Below, piece after piece: positions 26,965 to 35,181 of a stretch of 64,000 bases of DNA. The notes under the pieces were generated by a model. That model saw only the letters and a program-made list of their open reading frames with translations, was not told where the DNA came from and did no database searches. How positions within the stretch are numbered: the stretch's first letter is position 1; every line of letters begins with the position of its first letter. The position numbers and the translations under genes were made by a program. Origin of the DNA: Chitinophaga sp. GbtcB8 (GTDB lineage Bacteria; Bacteroidota; Bacteroidia; Chitinophagales; Chitinophagaceae); assembly GCF_019091455.1 (NCBI RefSeq), contig NZ_JAGXJN010000015.1, positions 1-64,000 of the forward strand, given 5' to 3'.

Positions 26965-27984
26965 ATGCACATGATGCAATACCACGTTTCAAGTAAAACG
27001 GCGGCATATACCTCTGTGAGCAATGAGATCCCCAAACATTACCAGCAGCACCGTTTACCGGGTGCTACCTATACGGAATGCATGCAGGGCCCTTTTGGCA
27101 CTGTGTTGCGGCAGATGATAGAAAATGGAGAATGGATCGTACAGCAGGCGCAATTCTTTATATCTAAAATGGTACGTATATACCCCGTAGCTCAGGAGCC
27201 GCTGGGCGTGCTGCACTGCATGCTGTCTGGCTCAGTACCTACTGTATTAAGCGGTTTTGGCGAAGTGCTGCTTCGTGAAAATGCAATACAGTTCTTTTAT
27301 GTACCGGCCGGCAAAGGCAATACGGCCCTGTTTTCCAAAGGCTATTATGAATCTTTCCAGATAGGCCTTTCAGCAAATTACCTGTCTAATTTTTCACAGA
27401 ACGGCTCTCTTTTGAGTGAGCAGCTCCAGCAGCTGGAGCAGGCTGCCCCCCAAGGCAGTAATGCCGGCACCTGCCCGTTAAGCCTGCAGGCCCTGGACCA
27501 GATCGGGAAAATAAAACATTGCGAGCTACAGGGGCACCGCCGTAAGCTATATTACCAGGCCCGCATCAATGACCTGATGCTGTTATACCTGCATGCGCTG
27601 GATGACTGCCAGCAGCTGGCAGTGGTGAATGGTAACAGGTATGAAAAAGAAATGCGGCAGCTGGCCAGCTATATTACAGAGAACCTGGAAAACCCGCTGA
27701 TGATAGGGCAGATGGCCGGTAAAATGGGATTGCAGCTGCAGGTAATGGAAAAAGAGTTCAAGAAAGTGCACCAGCAAACCATTAAATCCTTTATCCAGGA
27801 TCAACGTATGAAAAAAGCCTGCATGTTGCTGGCAGATGGGAAAATGAACATTATTGATGTGGCTTATACCGTGGGCTACTCAGATGCGGCTTATTTCACC
27901 AACACTTTTAAAAAACAATTAGGCCTTACGCCTACTGAATACCAAAAAAGGGTAAAAAGCAGTACAGACAAGGATCTGCAATGA
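26965..27984 (+). CDS. AraC-family transcriptional regulator
   Basis: This 339-residue protein has an N-terminal sensing region of no recognised family and a C-terminal AraC double helix-turn-helix (about residues 235-330: ENLENPLMIGQMAGKMGLQLQVMEKEFKK then MNIIDVAYTVGYSDAAYFTNTFKKQLGLTPTEY cut into its two helices). The central stretch IQFFYVPAGKGN is echoed in the AraC gene at 28580 (FNFFYLPAGIHE), so the two are paralogous. A TATTTTTG word precedes the ATG by only 13 bases, so the leader would be very short. It may regulate the phosphatase locus upstream or the genes downstream; nothing in the sequence decides this. Confidence 0.88.
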   Translation: MHMMQYHVSSKTAAYTSVSNEIPKHYQQHRLPGATYTECMQGPFGTVLRQMIENGEWIVQQAQFFISKMVRIYPVAQEPLGVLHCMLSGSVPTVLSGFGEVLLRENAIQFFYVPAGKGNTALFSKGYYESFQIGLSANYLSNFSQNGSLLSEQLQQLEQAAPQGSNAGTCPLSLQALDQIGKIKHCELQGHRRKLYYQARINDLMLLYLHALDDCQQLAVVNGNRYEKEMRQLASYITENLENPLMIGQMAGKMGLQLQVMEKEFKKVHQQTIKSFIQDQRMKKACMLLADGKMNIIDVAYTVGYSDAAYFTNTFKKQLGLTPTEYQKRVKSSTDKDLQ

Positions 27985-28202
27985 AAAACGCATCAGGTTG
28001 GTAAAAATTACAAGCCATTCTCCTTAAATACTACAAGCAGGTAACAATTGATTTAAAGAAATTTGTTCAGGCGAAGGAAGTCACTCAAAATTACCATTAA
28101 ACAAACACAGAATAATACCGTATCATTTATTACTCATTTTTTCCCTGGATCTTATTTTCTCATGCTATTTGTATTTGTTGAGCAAACTAATACTATAAGC
28201 CT

Positions 28203-28427
28203 ATGTACAAAAAGCCTGTAGTTCCGCAAGGGCCTCCCGCTGATCTGAATGCCGGTACTGTATCAGGTAGCGGCGCCATTACCCCAGCTATGCAGAAAAT
28301 TCTTAGTAGTATGGAACATTATAACCCATCTGCACAGGAAGCCACTGAACAGTTTTTCCGAGATGCTGTGGGAAAGCTGTTCCTGGCTGCATTAGAGCAA
28401 ATGTATCAGCAGCAGGAAGCCAAATAA
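28203..28427 (+). CDS. Small hypothetical protein between two AraC genes
   Basis: This is a 74-residue protein with an unstructured Pro/Gly-rich start (KKPVVPQGPPADLNAGT) and a helical second half (QEATEQFFRDAVGKLFLAALEQMYQQQ). No signal peptide, membrane segment or known domain is visible. The composition and codon use look like real coding sequence and no other frame competes. It lies alone between two paralogous AraC regulators. Function unknown. Confidence 0.6.
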   Translation: MYKKPVVPQGPPADLNAGTVSGSGAITPAMQKILSSMEHYNPSAQEATEQFFRDAVGKLFLAALEQMYQQQEAK

Positions 28428-28579
28428 CAGCAATAACAAACGATAGGATCTTTAACCACACCTGCGCCATCTCCCGGCCGCTGAAATTATTTCAGGGAGA
28501 TCACTCATTAAAAAAGCACCCCAAACACCTGCTGTAATGGCGGGGCGGCTACAACAGCGCCAGGTAAAGCTTTTCATCT

Positions 28580-29518
28580 ATGGAAATTTTTCCAAAAGGT
28601 ACACCCACGGATGTACCCGAGAGGCTGATGCCTTTCATTGCCGGCTGGGCTACGGCCAGCTATACAAAACATGATTTTGGGCACCTGCTGCTGCAGACAT
28701 TTATGTACAAACGTTACCGTATTTATATTCAGCGCTTCATTACAGAGCAGGCGGCAATTACCTATTTCCGCTGCCCGGTAGGCACAGCGGTATTGCAATT
28801 GGCTATTATGGGCCCGGTCAGCAGCAATATTAAAGGGCATGGTGAAAGCACCTTGCAAACAGGCCAGTTCAATTTCTTTTACTTACCTGCAGGCATACAC
28901 GAACTTCACCTGGGGGCCGGGGAATTTGAGCTGATACATATTGTACCGGACGGCCTTATGCTGGATGAGCTGTCAGCCAGCCGGGAAGATATGAAAAGAG
29001 CGCTAACCCACCTGCGCACTGCCAGCGAAGAAGGCTGCTGCCTTACCCCACGGCAAATGAATTACCGGGTGCATGATGTACTTGCCAGTATGCTGCAATG
29101 CAAAGAATCCGGCGGCAACCTGCTGGTAGAGCTCAGCACCGGCATCAGCAATCTGCTGAACCTGTATCGTAAATCCTTAAATGACGCGGAATGTATGAAA
29201 CAGCTACGGGCCTCCTATTACACCGGCACGCTCATTACCATGCGGGAGGAGATACTTCTGAACCCGCATATACAGCAGCATACGCTGGCCTACTTTGCCA
29301 GGAAGTATAACATGAGCCAGTCTACCCTGAAAAGATATTTTAAGGAAACCTTCCATCAAACCCTGCATGAATTTGTACGGGAGGAGTGTATGAAAAAAGC
29401 AGCCTGGATGCGGGGCAATGCTTCCCTGAGCCTGGAAGATATTGCCGATGAAGTAGGGTATGCCGATAAATCCGGCTTCCTGAAATCGTATAAAAAATAC
29501 CGCCGTAATGCCTCCTGA
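28580..29518 (+). CDS. AraC-family transcriptional regulator, paralogue with short C-terminus
   Basis: This 312-residue regulator's N-terminal region contains FNFFYLPAGIHELHL, matching the same position in the AraC gene at 26965. The C-terminal helix-turn-helix pair runs from about residue 225 (LAYFARKYNMSQSTLKRYFKETF) to the end (LSLEDIADEVGYADKSGFLKSYKKYR). The protein stops right after the second recognition helix and lacks the usual GxTPxxYR tail, so the gene may be shortened or simply end early. It stops 27 bases before the next AraC gene. Confidence 0.85.
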   Translation: MEIFPKGTPTDVPERLMPFIAGWATASYTKHDFGHLLLQTFMYKRYRIYIQRFITEQAAITYFRCPVGTAVLQLAIMGPVSSNIKGHGESTLQTGQFNFFYLPAGIHELHLGAGEFELIHIVPDGLMLDELSASREDMKRALTHLRTASEEGCCLTPRQMNYRVHDVLASMLQCKESGGNLLVELSTGISNLLNLYRKSLNDAECMKQLRASYYTGTLITMREEILLNPHIQQHTLAYFARKYNMSQSTLKRYFKETFHQTLHEFVREECMKKAAWMRGNASLSLEDIADEVGYADKSGFLKSYKKYRRNAS

Positions 29519-29545
29519 TAAGATGGTGTGGCGTATTTTTGCTGC

Positions 29546-30358
29546 ATGGTATCTGTTCAAACCTATATTCCAGCTGCATTAGCGCCCTTCATCAAATCGT
29601 TCTGGTGCCTGCGGGTTGATGCCGGCATTCAACAGCCGTATGTAGAAGATATTATACCAGACGGGCACCATGAGATCATTTTTCATATGGAGCCGTACAT
29701 TGCCCAAAGAAACCCGGAACTGCATAACTGCGGTTATGAGCCGGATGCTTTTTTTGCCGGGCAAAACCTGTACAGCTATATGCTGCAATTGCAGGCGGGC
29801 GCTATGTTATACGGCATCCGGTTTTACCCGCATACACTGGCTTTACTATTTAATTTTCCTGCTGACCTGCTTACCGGGCAGCTGCTCCCGTTAAATGATG
29901 TACCTGCGGCAGATGCCCTGCGCCATTGTATTACGGAAAACCCCGCCCGCACCTTTGCCCGTTTTGAAAAACTGCTGACCAAACAGGTAGCGGCCCTTAA
30001 CACCGGCAAAGGGTTTGATTATGTAAATGCTGCTGTGGGCTTAATATTGCAAGAGAAAGGGAATGTAAAAGTAGACCGGTTAATACAGGCCACCGGCGTT
30101 TCTGTTAAACACCTGGATACCTCCTTTAAAAAATTCGTAGGGATCACCCCTAAAACGCTGTGCCATATTATTAAGCTCAATTATTTTATCCATTACCGGG
30201 AGCAGCACCCTGGCAAAAGCCTTACTGACTGCACCTATGAGGCCAGCTTTTATGACCAGTCGCACCTGATAAAATTATTCAAAACCTTTACCGGCAAATT
30301 GCCTAAAGCATATTTTAACGAGGTGAATATCATTAGCAACCATTTTACCGGCATGTAA
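29546..30358 (+). CDS. AraC-family regulator with DUF6597-type N-terminal domain
   Basis: This 270-residue protein opens with VSVQTYIPAALAPFIKSFW and IIPDGHHEIIFHMEP, the pattern of the DUF6597 sensing domain that precedes AraC helix-turn-helices in Bacteroidota. The C-terminal DNA-binding part includes VDRLIQATGVSVKHLDTSFKK and SLTDCTYEASFYDQSHLIKLFK. The ATG at 29546 gives this conserved opening and is preferred to a GTG at 29528. A TATTTTTG word at 29534-29541 lies just ahead. The target is not evident. Confidence 0.87.
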   Translation: MVSVQTYIPAALAPFIKSFWCLRVDAGIQQPYVEDIIPDGHHEIIFHMEPYIAQRNPELHNCGYEPDAFFAGQNLYSYMLQLQAGAMLYGIRFYPHTLALLFNFPADLLTGQLLPLNDVPAADALRHCITENPARTFARFEKLLTKQVAALNTGKGFDYVNAAVGLILQEKGNVKVDRLIQATGVSVKHLDTSFKKFVGITPKTLCHIIKLNYFIHYREQHPGKSLTDCTYEASFYDQSHLIKLFKTFTGKLPKAYFNEVNIISNHFTGM

Positions 30359-30399
30359 GGCAGTTCATTTTTTTACAATTTTGCGCCGGGCCGGTTGGC

Positions 30400-30407
30400 T
30401 AGGTTTG
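30400..30407 (+). promoter_or_regulatory. Putative -7 box for the 30418 gene
   Basis: TAGGTTTG matches TAnnTTTG 10 bases before the ATG. A TTTG word at 30380-30383 could serve as the -33 element, with a somewhat short 16-base spacer. Confidence 0.45.
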
Positions 30408-30417
30408 TATTAAAAAA

Positions 30418-31098
30418 ATGAAAGTACTCTTCTTCCTGCCATTCTTCTTTTGCAACACATTACTGGCCCAGCAGCACATAGCACAGTTTGCGCTATGGCA
30501 GCCTAAGAACGGGCAAACGGCCGCTTTTGAAACCGGTTATAAAAAACACCTGGTATGGCACCAAAGCAATGGTGATACCTGGAGCTGGTATGGCTGGTAT
30601 TTTATTTCCGGCCCGCGTTACGGGCAGTTCCTGGATGCTACTTTTGGCCATGCCTGGCGTGATTTTGACCATCGTGTAAACCCCGCCGGCGATGGGGCAG
30701 ATAACCAGTTGAACGTAGAACCTTATGCCGATTTTAAGCTGGCATACAAAGCGGCTTTTTTAAGCACCCTCAGTACCGGGGACAGCACCCTGCTGCATTC
30801 CAAATTTTTGCGGATGCTCACCTTACAGGTAAGTGATATGAATGAGGGCGCCAAACTGCTGGCCGGCCTAAAACGCAGCTACCAGGACTGCCGTTTCCTG
30901 GTATACCGGCTAACAGACGGCGGGCCGGTTAACCAGCTGATCTTATTGCTTGGTTTTAGTAACTTTGAATTGTACGGGTTAAGCGAAAGCCTGCCGGAGG
31001 AAATACAACGTATGGAAAGCACTTTAAAGCAGCACACCATTACGGGAATTACCTCTGAAACGCTGGCCTACCGTGCAGATCTAAGCCTGTTAAATTAA
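30418..31098 (+). CDS. Secreted protein of unknown function
   Basis: This protein of 226 residues has a signal peptide (KVLFFLPFFFCNTLLAQ, residues 2-18). The mature part is rich in aromatics, with WSWYGWYFISGPRYGQFLDATFGHAW at about residues 57-83. I do not recognise a family. Its overall shape, two related halves starting IAQFALWQPKNGQ and KFLRMLTLQVSDMNEG, would fit a periplasmic dimeric alpha/beta-barrel protein, but that is a guess. The cupin gene follows after 5 bases, so the two are co-transcribed. Confidence 0.75.
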   Translation: MKVLFFLPFFFCNTLLAQQHIAQFALWQPKNGQTAAFETGYKKHLVWHQSNGDTWSWYGWYFISGPRYGQFLDATFGHAWRDFDHRVNPAGDGADNQLNVEPYADFKLAYKAAFLSTLSTGDSTLLHSKFLRMLTLQVSDMNEGAKLLAGLKRSYQDCRFLVYRLTDGGPVNQLILLLGFSNFELYGLSESLPEEIQRMESTLKQHTITGITSETLAYRADLSLLN

Positions 31099-31103
31099 TA
31101 TTC

Positions 31104-31466
31104 ATGGATAACATAAACATCAGAGAGAAATACGGATTATTTACAGAACAATGGTCGCCCAGGATCATTGGCGAGCTGAATGGCCAATATGTAAAACTGG
31201 CCAAGGTACAGGATGAATTTGTATGGCACAGCCATGATAATGAAGATGAAATGTTCCTGGTTTTCAAAGGTACGCTGTTCATGCATTTCCGCGATAAAAT
31301 GGTGGAAGTAAAAGAAGGCGAAATGATCATTGTGCCCAAAGGTGTGGAGCATAACCCGCGCACTAACGGGGAGGAAGTATGGATTATGCTGATAGAGCCC
31401 AAAGCTACTTTACATACAGGCAATGTGGATCATGAAAGAACGGTGAAGGATCTGCAATGGGTGTAA
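31104..31466 (+). CDS. Small cupin-domain protein
   Basis: This 120-residue single cupin barrel has metal-binding residues in HSHDNEDEMFLVFKG (residues 42-56: two histidines and a glutamate) and the second motif PKGVEHNP with its histidine at about residue 81. The type is close to the mannose-6-phosphate-isomerase-like or YP_small cupins, whose substrates are mostly unknown. It is co-transcribed with the secreted protein gene upstream and convergent with the HD-Pnk gene. Confidence 0.88.
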   Translation: MDNINIREKYGLFTEQWSPRIIGELNGQYVKLAKVQDEFVWHSHDNEDEMFLVFKGTLFMHFRDKMVEVKEGEMIIVPKGVEHNPRTNGEEVWIMLIEPKATLHTGNVDHERTVKDLQWV

Positions 31467-31506
31467 AATAAAAACAGTAGTGTATCAGGTATGATACACT
31501 ACTGTT
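31467..31506 (-). terminator. Terminator of the RNA-repair operon, overlapping the HD-Pnk stop
   Basis: A perfect 15-bp stem (31473-31487 with 31492-31506, loop GGTA) includes the last codons and stop of the HD-Pnk gene. On the minus strand it is followed by TTTTATTTTA. Read from the plus side there is no T-run. Confidence 0.7.
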
Positions 31507-32588
31507 GCGGCTTCCCATAAGGCGGGCACTTCCAGCTTATCTATCAGCTTCTCAAGCACTCTCATAGGTACAACAGCCTCCCGGTTCCGGTTCTGCTGAT
31601 GCAGATGTTTATACGGTGCTTCCACATACACGATCTTCACACTGGCCTTATACGTTTGGAACAGCTCAATAAGCTGGGCCCTCATTTGCCGGGTGGTATT
31701 GGTGGCATTCCATACAAAGGCGGCTTGCCTGCGTAAATATTCCCTGGCTTTTTCTTTAGCGGCCTGTATCACCTGCCCGTTACCAGTTTTATCGGTAGGG
31801 TCAATATCCCATTCATTACGGATATCATCCAGTGATATTACCGGCAGATCCAGGAAATGTTTTTTAACATACGTATCTTTTCCTGCGCCGGGCAGGCCGC
31901 TCATCAATATCACTTCCGTTACCGCTGTTTCAAAAGGCACATAATCCACATGCACATCCTCCCGCTGCAAATAATGCATGCGGGCGTGCGGCGATGCAAA
32001 TGTTCTGGAAATACCCCAGCAGCCATGCTCTTTACAAAATTCTTCAAAACAATCTATCCGGTACAGCATCTCTGCCTGATCGGTGCAAATACGGCCCAAT
32101 ACATCTGCCCGGGCCAGTAGCGCCAGCCACTGTGTATTTACTTCCAGGCTGGCTTTCACCAGCTCTTTCAGCGGATCTTTCTTTTCCAGGATCCAGATGG
32201 GCAGCCCATGGTAACGCACCAACGCCACGATCTGCTCACGGATCTCAAAAGGGGCCGGCACCGCTGTGTAAAGGATATTCCGGGCTTTCAGCGCGCCCTT
32301 GCGGGCATGCCCGTGCGCGGTAATGCTGCCATCCGGCTCCGCAACGGTGGTGCTGTATTTTTCTACATCATGCAGCAAGGCAGCGGCCCATAGTATTTCC
32401 TGCTCCTGTACCTGCAGCTGTTCAAAAGCCGGTATTTGAGCTAACGCATCTAATACCATTTGCGTGTGTACGGCTACGTTACCCTCTGCATGGTGGCGGG
32501 CATCCTGCGGCACAGTGGCCATACGCTCTACCCAATCAAACGTGCCGGCTAAATGATCCCAGGTTTTATTTTCACTGATCGTCCACAT
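31485..32588 (-). CDS. HD-Pnk: HD phosphohydrolase fused to 5'-OH polynucleotide kinase
   Basis: This 367-residue bifunctional end-healing enzyme has an N-terminal HD domain with H41, the HD pair H73-D74 in ALLHDVEK and histidines in TAHGHARKG, which in the characterised Runella slithyformis HD-Pnk removes 2',3' phosphates. The C-terminal P-loop kinase has GLPGAGKD (231-238, K237) and the catalytic aspartates D254/D255 in SLDDIR, which puts a phosphate on 5'-OH ends. Together the two activities make broken RNA or DNA ends ready for sealing. The start at 32588 is set by a strong AAGGAGG site; an in-frame ATG at 32603 lies upstream of that site. It overlaps the ligase gene by 17 bases. Confidence 0.9.
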   Translation of the reverse strand: MWTISENKTWDHLAGTFDWVERMATVPQDARHHAEGNVAVHTQMVLDALAQIPAFEQLQVQEQEILWAAALLHDVEKYSTTVAEPDGSITAHGHARKGALKARNILYTAVPAPFEIREQIVALVRYHGLPIWILEKKDPLKELVKASLEVNTQWLALLARADVLGRICTDQAEMLYRIDCFEEFCKEHGCWGISRTFASPHARMHYLQREDVHVDYVPFETAVTEVILMSGLPGAGKDTYVKKHFLDLPVISLDDIRNEWDIDPTDKTGNGQVIQAAKEKAREYLRRQAAFVWNATNTTRQMRAQLIELFQTYKASVKIVYVEAPYKHLHQQNRNREAVVPMRVLEKLIDKLEVPALWEAATVVYHT

Positions 32589-33282
32589 GTTTACCTCCTT
32601 CATAATTTAAGCGGGCCCGTTTCCAGCTGCGCGTCCAGTGCTGGTCTGTTTTTACGTGCCCCTTTCTAACATATTTAAATACATTTTCCGCAAATGCAGT
32701 AGCCGGGTAACCGGCGGTGCTGCGGGTTACAATACCTTCTATAATGGTTGGCTGCCCGTTGTGCGTATCATAGGGATCAAAGGCGCCCCTGCCGGATACA
32801 ATGGTTTGTACTTCGTGCTCAAAAACATGCCGGTTCTGCGGTGCAGGAAATACTTTGATCTCCGGCACTACCGGCAGGTCCAGCATAGCTGCATAATACT
32901 TTGTTTCTTCCCAGCTAAGCCATTGCCCGTGCTCGCGTACTGCAAACACATAAAAATGATGATCCAGGTTACGATATTGAATAGAATGTACGGCGTAGAG
33001 ATTTTCCAGGAAGATCTCCAGCGTACCCAGGTCATGCCGGATGCTTTGCCAGAAGCGCCACAGGCTCTCCGTCCACGGAGAGGTGGTAGGCGCTGCATGG
33101 GAGCGTGCAAACACGCCCAAACGGGATAAGCAGTTATTTTCCCCGTCCAGCTTTTCAGTATGCACCAATTCAGGTATCCTGCTCAGATGTTCCCAGTAAT
33201 CATGCTGTATGCGGTCATCACTGGTAGTGCCGGGCGAAAACGGATAATGATAGGTACGGCCGTATTTTTGTGAAATAGCCAT
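32572..33282 (-). CDS. ATP-dependent RNA ligase (Rnl2-like)
   Basis: This is a 236-residue nucleotidyltransferase that seals 3'-OH and 5'-phosphate ends. Motif I is HTEKLDGEN with adenylated lysine K44, motif IV is EGIVTR and motif V is FKYVRKGH. It is short, with little beyond the catalytic domain. It is the first gene of a two-gene operon with HD-Pnk, so healing and sealing are made together: a complete RNA (or nicked-duplex) repair pathway. Whether it acts on tRNA cut by anticodon nucleases or on other breaks cannot be read from sequence. A promoter candidate lies about 130 bases upstream. Confidence 0.9.
   Translation of the reverse strand: MAISQKYGRTYHYPFSPGTTSDDRIQHDYWEHLSRIPELVHTEKLDGENNCLSRLGVFARSHAAPTTSPWTESLWRFWQSIRHDLGTLEIFLENLYAVHSIQYRNLDHHFYVFAVREHGQWLSWEETKYYAAMLDLPVVPEIKVFPAPQNRHVFEHEVQTIVSGRGAFDPYDTHNGQPTIIEGIVTRSTAGYPATAFAENVFKYVRKGHVKTDQHWTRSWKRARLNYEGGKHVDDQ
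32594..32600 (-). promoter_or_regulatory. Strong Shine-Dalgarno site for HD-Pnk
   Basis: The minus strand reads AAGGAGG five bases before the ATG at 32588. Such full Shine-Dalgarno sites are rare in this window. It sits inside the last codons of the ligase gene and decides the HD-Pnk start. Confidence 0.8.
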
Positions 33283-33417
33283 GTAATGAGGTTTAATATC
33301 AACAATAAGATTCCCCGCCTGCTTTAGAACAGCAGGCTGTGATTGATCCTTAATATGTTGATGATATTACATGGCCCAAGGCTTTGACAATTTTTATTTG
33401 ATTGCCCTGCAAAGATA
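33283..33417 (-). promoter_or_regulatory. Promoter and structured leader of the RNA-repair operon
   Basis: The minus strand carries TATCTTTG (33410-33417), an exact -7 match, giving a leader of about 120 bases. Within it GCCTGCT and AGCAGGC (33317-33337 on the plus strand) form a 7-bp hairpin with a 7-base loop. Flanking words AATATCATCAACA and TTGTTGATATT can pair outside it with a small bulge. Leaders from other -7 boxes in this window are only 10-33 bases, so this one stands out. Confidence 0.5.
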
Positions 33418-33474
33418 TAGAATCACTTTCATACCGCAACGGCACATTATTTGCACCCCACTCCAAAAACAGTT

Positions 33475-33669
33475 ATGGAAAAACGCATTTTAGGTATTGT
33501 TTTATCCCTGCTGGGCGTGGTAGGGTTAATTATAGCAGCGGTGCAGTTTATAAATGGCACACAGGGTACCCGGGGCGTTAAAAGCATCATTATCTTTGCA
33601 TTATTGGGCGCCATCTTCTTTTTCTCCGGCATAGGGCTGATCAAAAATACCAAGGACAAACCTTCCTGA
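33475..33669 (+). CDS. Small two-segment membrane protein
   Basis: This is a 64-residue protein with two hydrophobic stretches (ILGIVLSLLGVVGLIIAAVQ, residues 4-23; IIIFALLGAIFFFSGIGLI, residues 38-56) joined by a short loop NGTQGTRGVKS. No signal cleavage site is visible. Small inner-membrane proteins of this shape are common in Bacteroidota and functionally unassigned. The ATG at 33475 is preferred to a TTG at 33451. Confidence 0.7.
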   Translation: MEKRILGIVLSLLGVVGLIIAAVQFINGTQGTRGVKSIIIFALLGAIFFFSGIGLIKNTKDKPS

Positions 33670-33673
33670 ACAT

Positions 33674-33877
33674 TTATTTATACAACGCCAGCACTTCTTT
33701 TAAAATAACATTGATCTTTTTTATAGGCAGGTCTTTATCTGCATCCAGCAGCAATATTTTCATCCGTGCCCGTTTTTCCGTAAGCAGGTCGGGATGATGA
33801 ATACTTTTCCCTTCCACAATCCCAATGTAGGGCTGCCCCGTACACTTTATGTACCCACAGGTAGCAAGCTGTAACAA
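33674..33877 (-). CDS. Possible small hypothetical protein
   Basis: This is an open frame of 67 codons starting from TTG; there is no ATG before residue 39. The amino-acid composition is protein-like (GQPYIGIVEGKSIHHPDLL, then MKILLLDADKDLPIKKINVI). A stop closes the frame 11 codons upstream of the TTG, so it could be a short gene or the remnant of a longer one. No family recognised. Confidence 0.35.
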   Translation of the reverse strand: MLQLATCGYIKCTGQPYIGIVEGKSIHHPDLLTEKRARMKILLLDADKDLPIKKINVILKEVLALYK

Positions 33878-33967
33878 GACCGGTTTATTATTTTTTGTAC
33901 CTTGCAGCCGTTATACTTCACCAGGTCTAAGTCGTTTGATGTTCGCCACCATCTAAAGCCTTTTCAT

Positions 33968-35164
33968 ATGTCCACAGCAACTATGGCGTTGCCTAATACC
34001 GCCATTAAACGTACACGTATTGAATCTATTGATCTGCTGCGGGGTACTGTAATGATCATCATGGCATTAGACCATGTACGGGATTACTTTCACGGCAGCG
34101 CTTACATTTTTGATCCTACGGATCTATCTCAAACCACGGTGTTCCTGTTCTTTACACGGTGGATCACGCATTTTTGCGCGCCTGTTTTTGCATTCCTGGC
34201 CGGCACTTCCGCCTACATCAGCAGCACGCGGAAAACTAAAAAGGAGCTTTCCTTTTTCCTGTTAACACGCGGCCTGTGGCTGGTACTGCTGGAATTTGCC
34301 TTTGTAACTTTTGAATGGACGTTCAACCCGGCCTATAAAGTGTTCCTAGTGCAGGTGATCTGGGCGCTGGGCGTAAGCATGATCGTTTTATCCGCATTGA
34401 TCTACTTACCCTGGCGGTCTATTTTACTGATCGGGCTTGCCCTTATTTTCGGGCATAACCTGCTGGATGGCGTGCATAAGGAAGGCAGCATTTTCTGGGC
34501 TTTCCTGCATGATCAGCGTTACTTCCAGCTGGGCGCTACCGGCTTGTTTGTGGGGTATCCTATTCTGCCCTGGATAGGTATTATGGCCACGGGGTATTGT
34601 TTGGGTAAGCTATATACCCCGCAGTTTGATGCGGCTAAAAGAAAACAAACGCTCATCTACCTTGGGCTGGGCGCCATAGCTTTGTTTATTATTATCCGCG
34701 CCATTAACATCTATGGCGATCCGAATGCATGGAGCACACAACCTAAGCCGGTGTTCACCTTCCTGTCTTTCCTGAATATTACCAAGTATCCGCCATCCCT
34801 GTTGTACACCTTAGTTACGCTGGGCCCTGCATTCCTGTTCCTGGCCTTCACGGAAAAGCCGCTGAACGGCCTTACGGAAAAGCTGGTGGTCATTGGCCGG
34901 GTGCCTATGTTCTTTTACCTGGTGCATATTGCGGTTATACACGCATTGGGTTTTATAGGCGCTGAAATATCCGGCCATCATTGGACGGATATGATCCTTA
35001 GCAACTGGGTAACCGCCAGCCCGGAGCTGAAGAACTACGGCTTTAGCCTGGGTATTGTATACCTTTTATGGATAGTGGTGATCATTGGCTTATATCCTTT
35101 ATGTAAATGGTATGATACTTACAAAAGGAATCACCGGGAAAAGCAATGGTTGAGCTATCTTTAA
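33968..35164 (+). CDS. HGSNAT/DUF1624-type membrane acyltransferase-like protein
   Basis: This 398-residue polytopic inner-membrane protein has about 10 hydrophobic segments. The opening RIESIDLLRGTVMIIMALDHVRDYF, here at residues 14-39, is the signature of the DUF1624/heparan-alpha-glucosaminide N-acetyltransferase catalytic family, in which the histidine in LDHVRDYF is the proposed catalytic residue. The substrate is unknown. The ATG at 33968 is chosen because the TTG at 33902 gives a non-conserved 22-residue extension. The alditol-oxidase-like gene begins 17 bases after the stop, so they are probably one operon. Confidence 0.85.
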   Translation: MSTATMALPNTAIKRTRIESIDLLRGTVMIIMALDHVRDYFHGSAYIFDPTDLSQTTVFLFFTRWITHFCAPVFAFLAGTSAYISSTRKTKKELSFFLLTRGLWLVLLEFAFVTFEWTFNPAYKVFLVQVIWALGVSMIVLSALIYLPWRSILLIGLALIFGHNLLDGVHKEGSIFWAFLHDQRYFQLGATGLFVGYPILPWIGIMATGYCLGKLYTPQFDAAKRKQTLIYLGLGAIALFIIIRAINIYGDPNAWSTQPKPVFTFLSFLNITKYPPSLLYTLVTLGPAFLFLAFTEKPLNGLTEKLVVIGRVPMFFYLVHIAVIHALGFIGAEISGHHWTDMILSNWVTASPELKNYGFSLGIVYLLWIVVIIGLYPLCKWYDTYKRNHREKQWLSYL

Positions 35165-35181
35165 AAGATAAATGAACCAAC

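Noticed and set aside
28469..28501. Terminator after the 74-residue small gene
   Set aside because: A nested hairpin (ATCTCCC/GGGAGAT with CTGAAAT/ATTTCAG inside) exists but no T-run follows, so it was not called.
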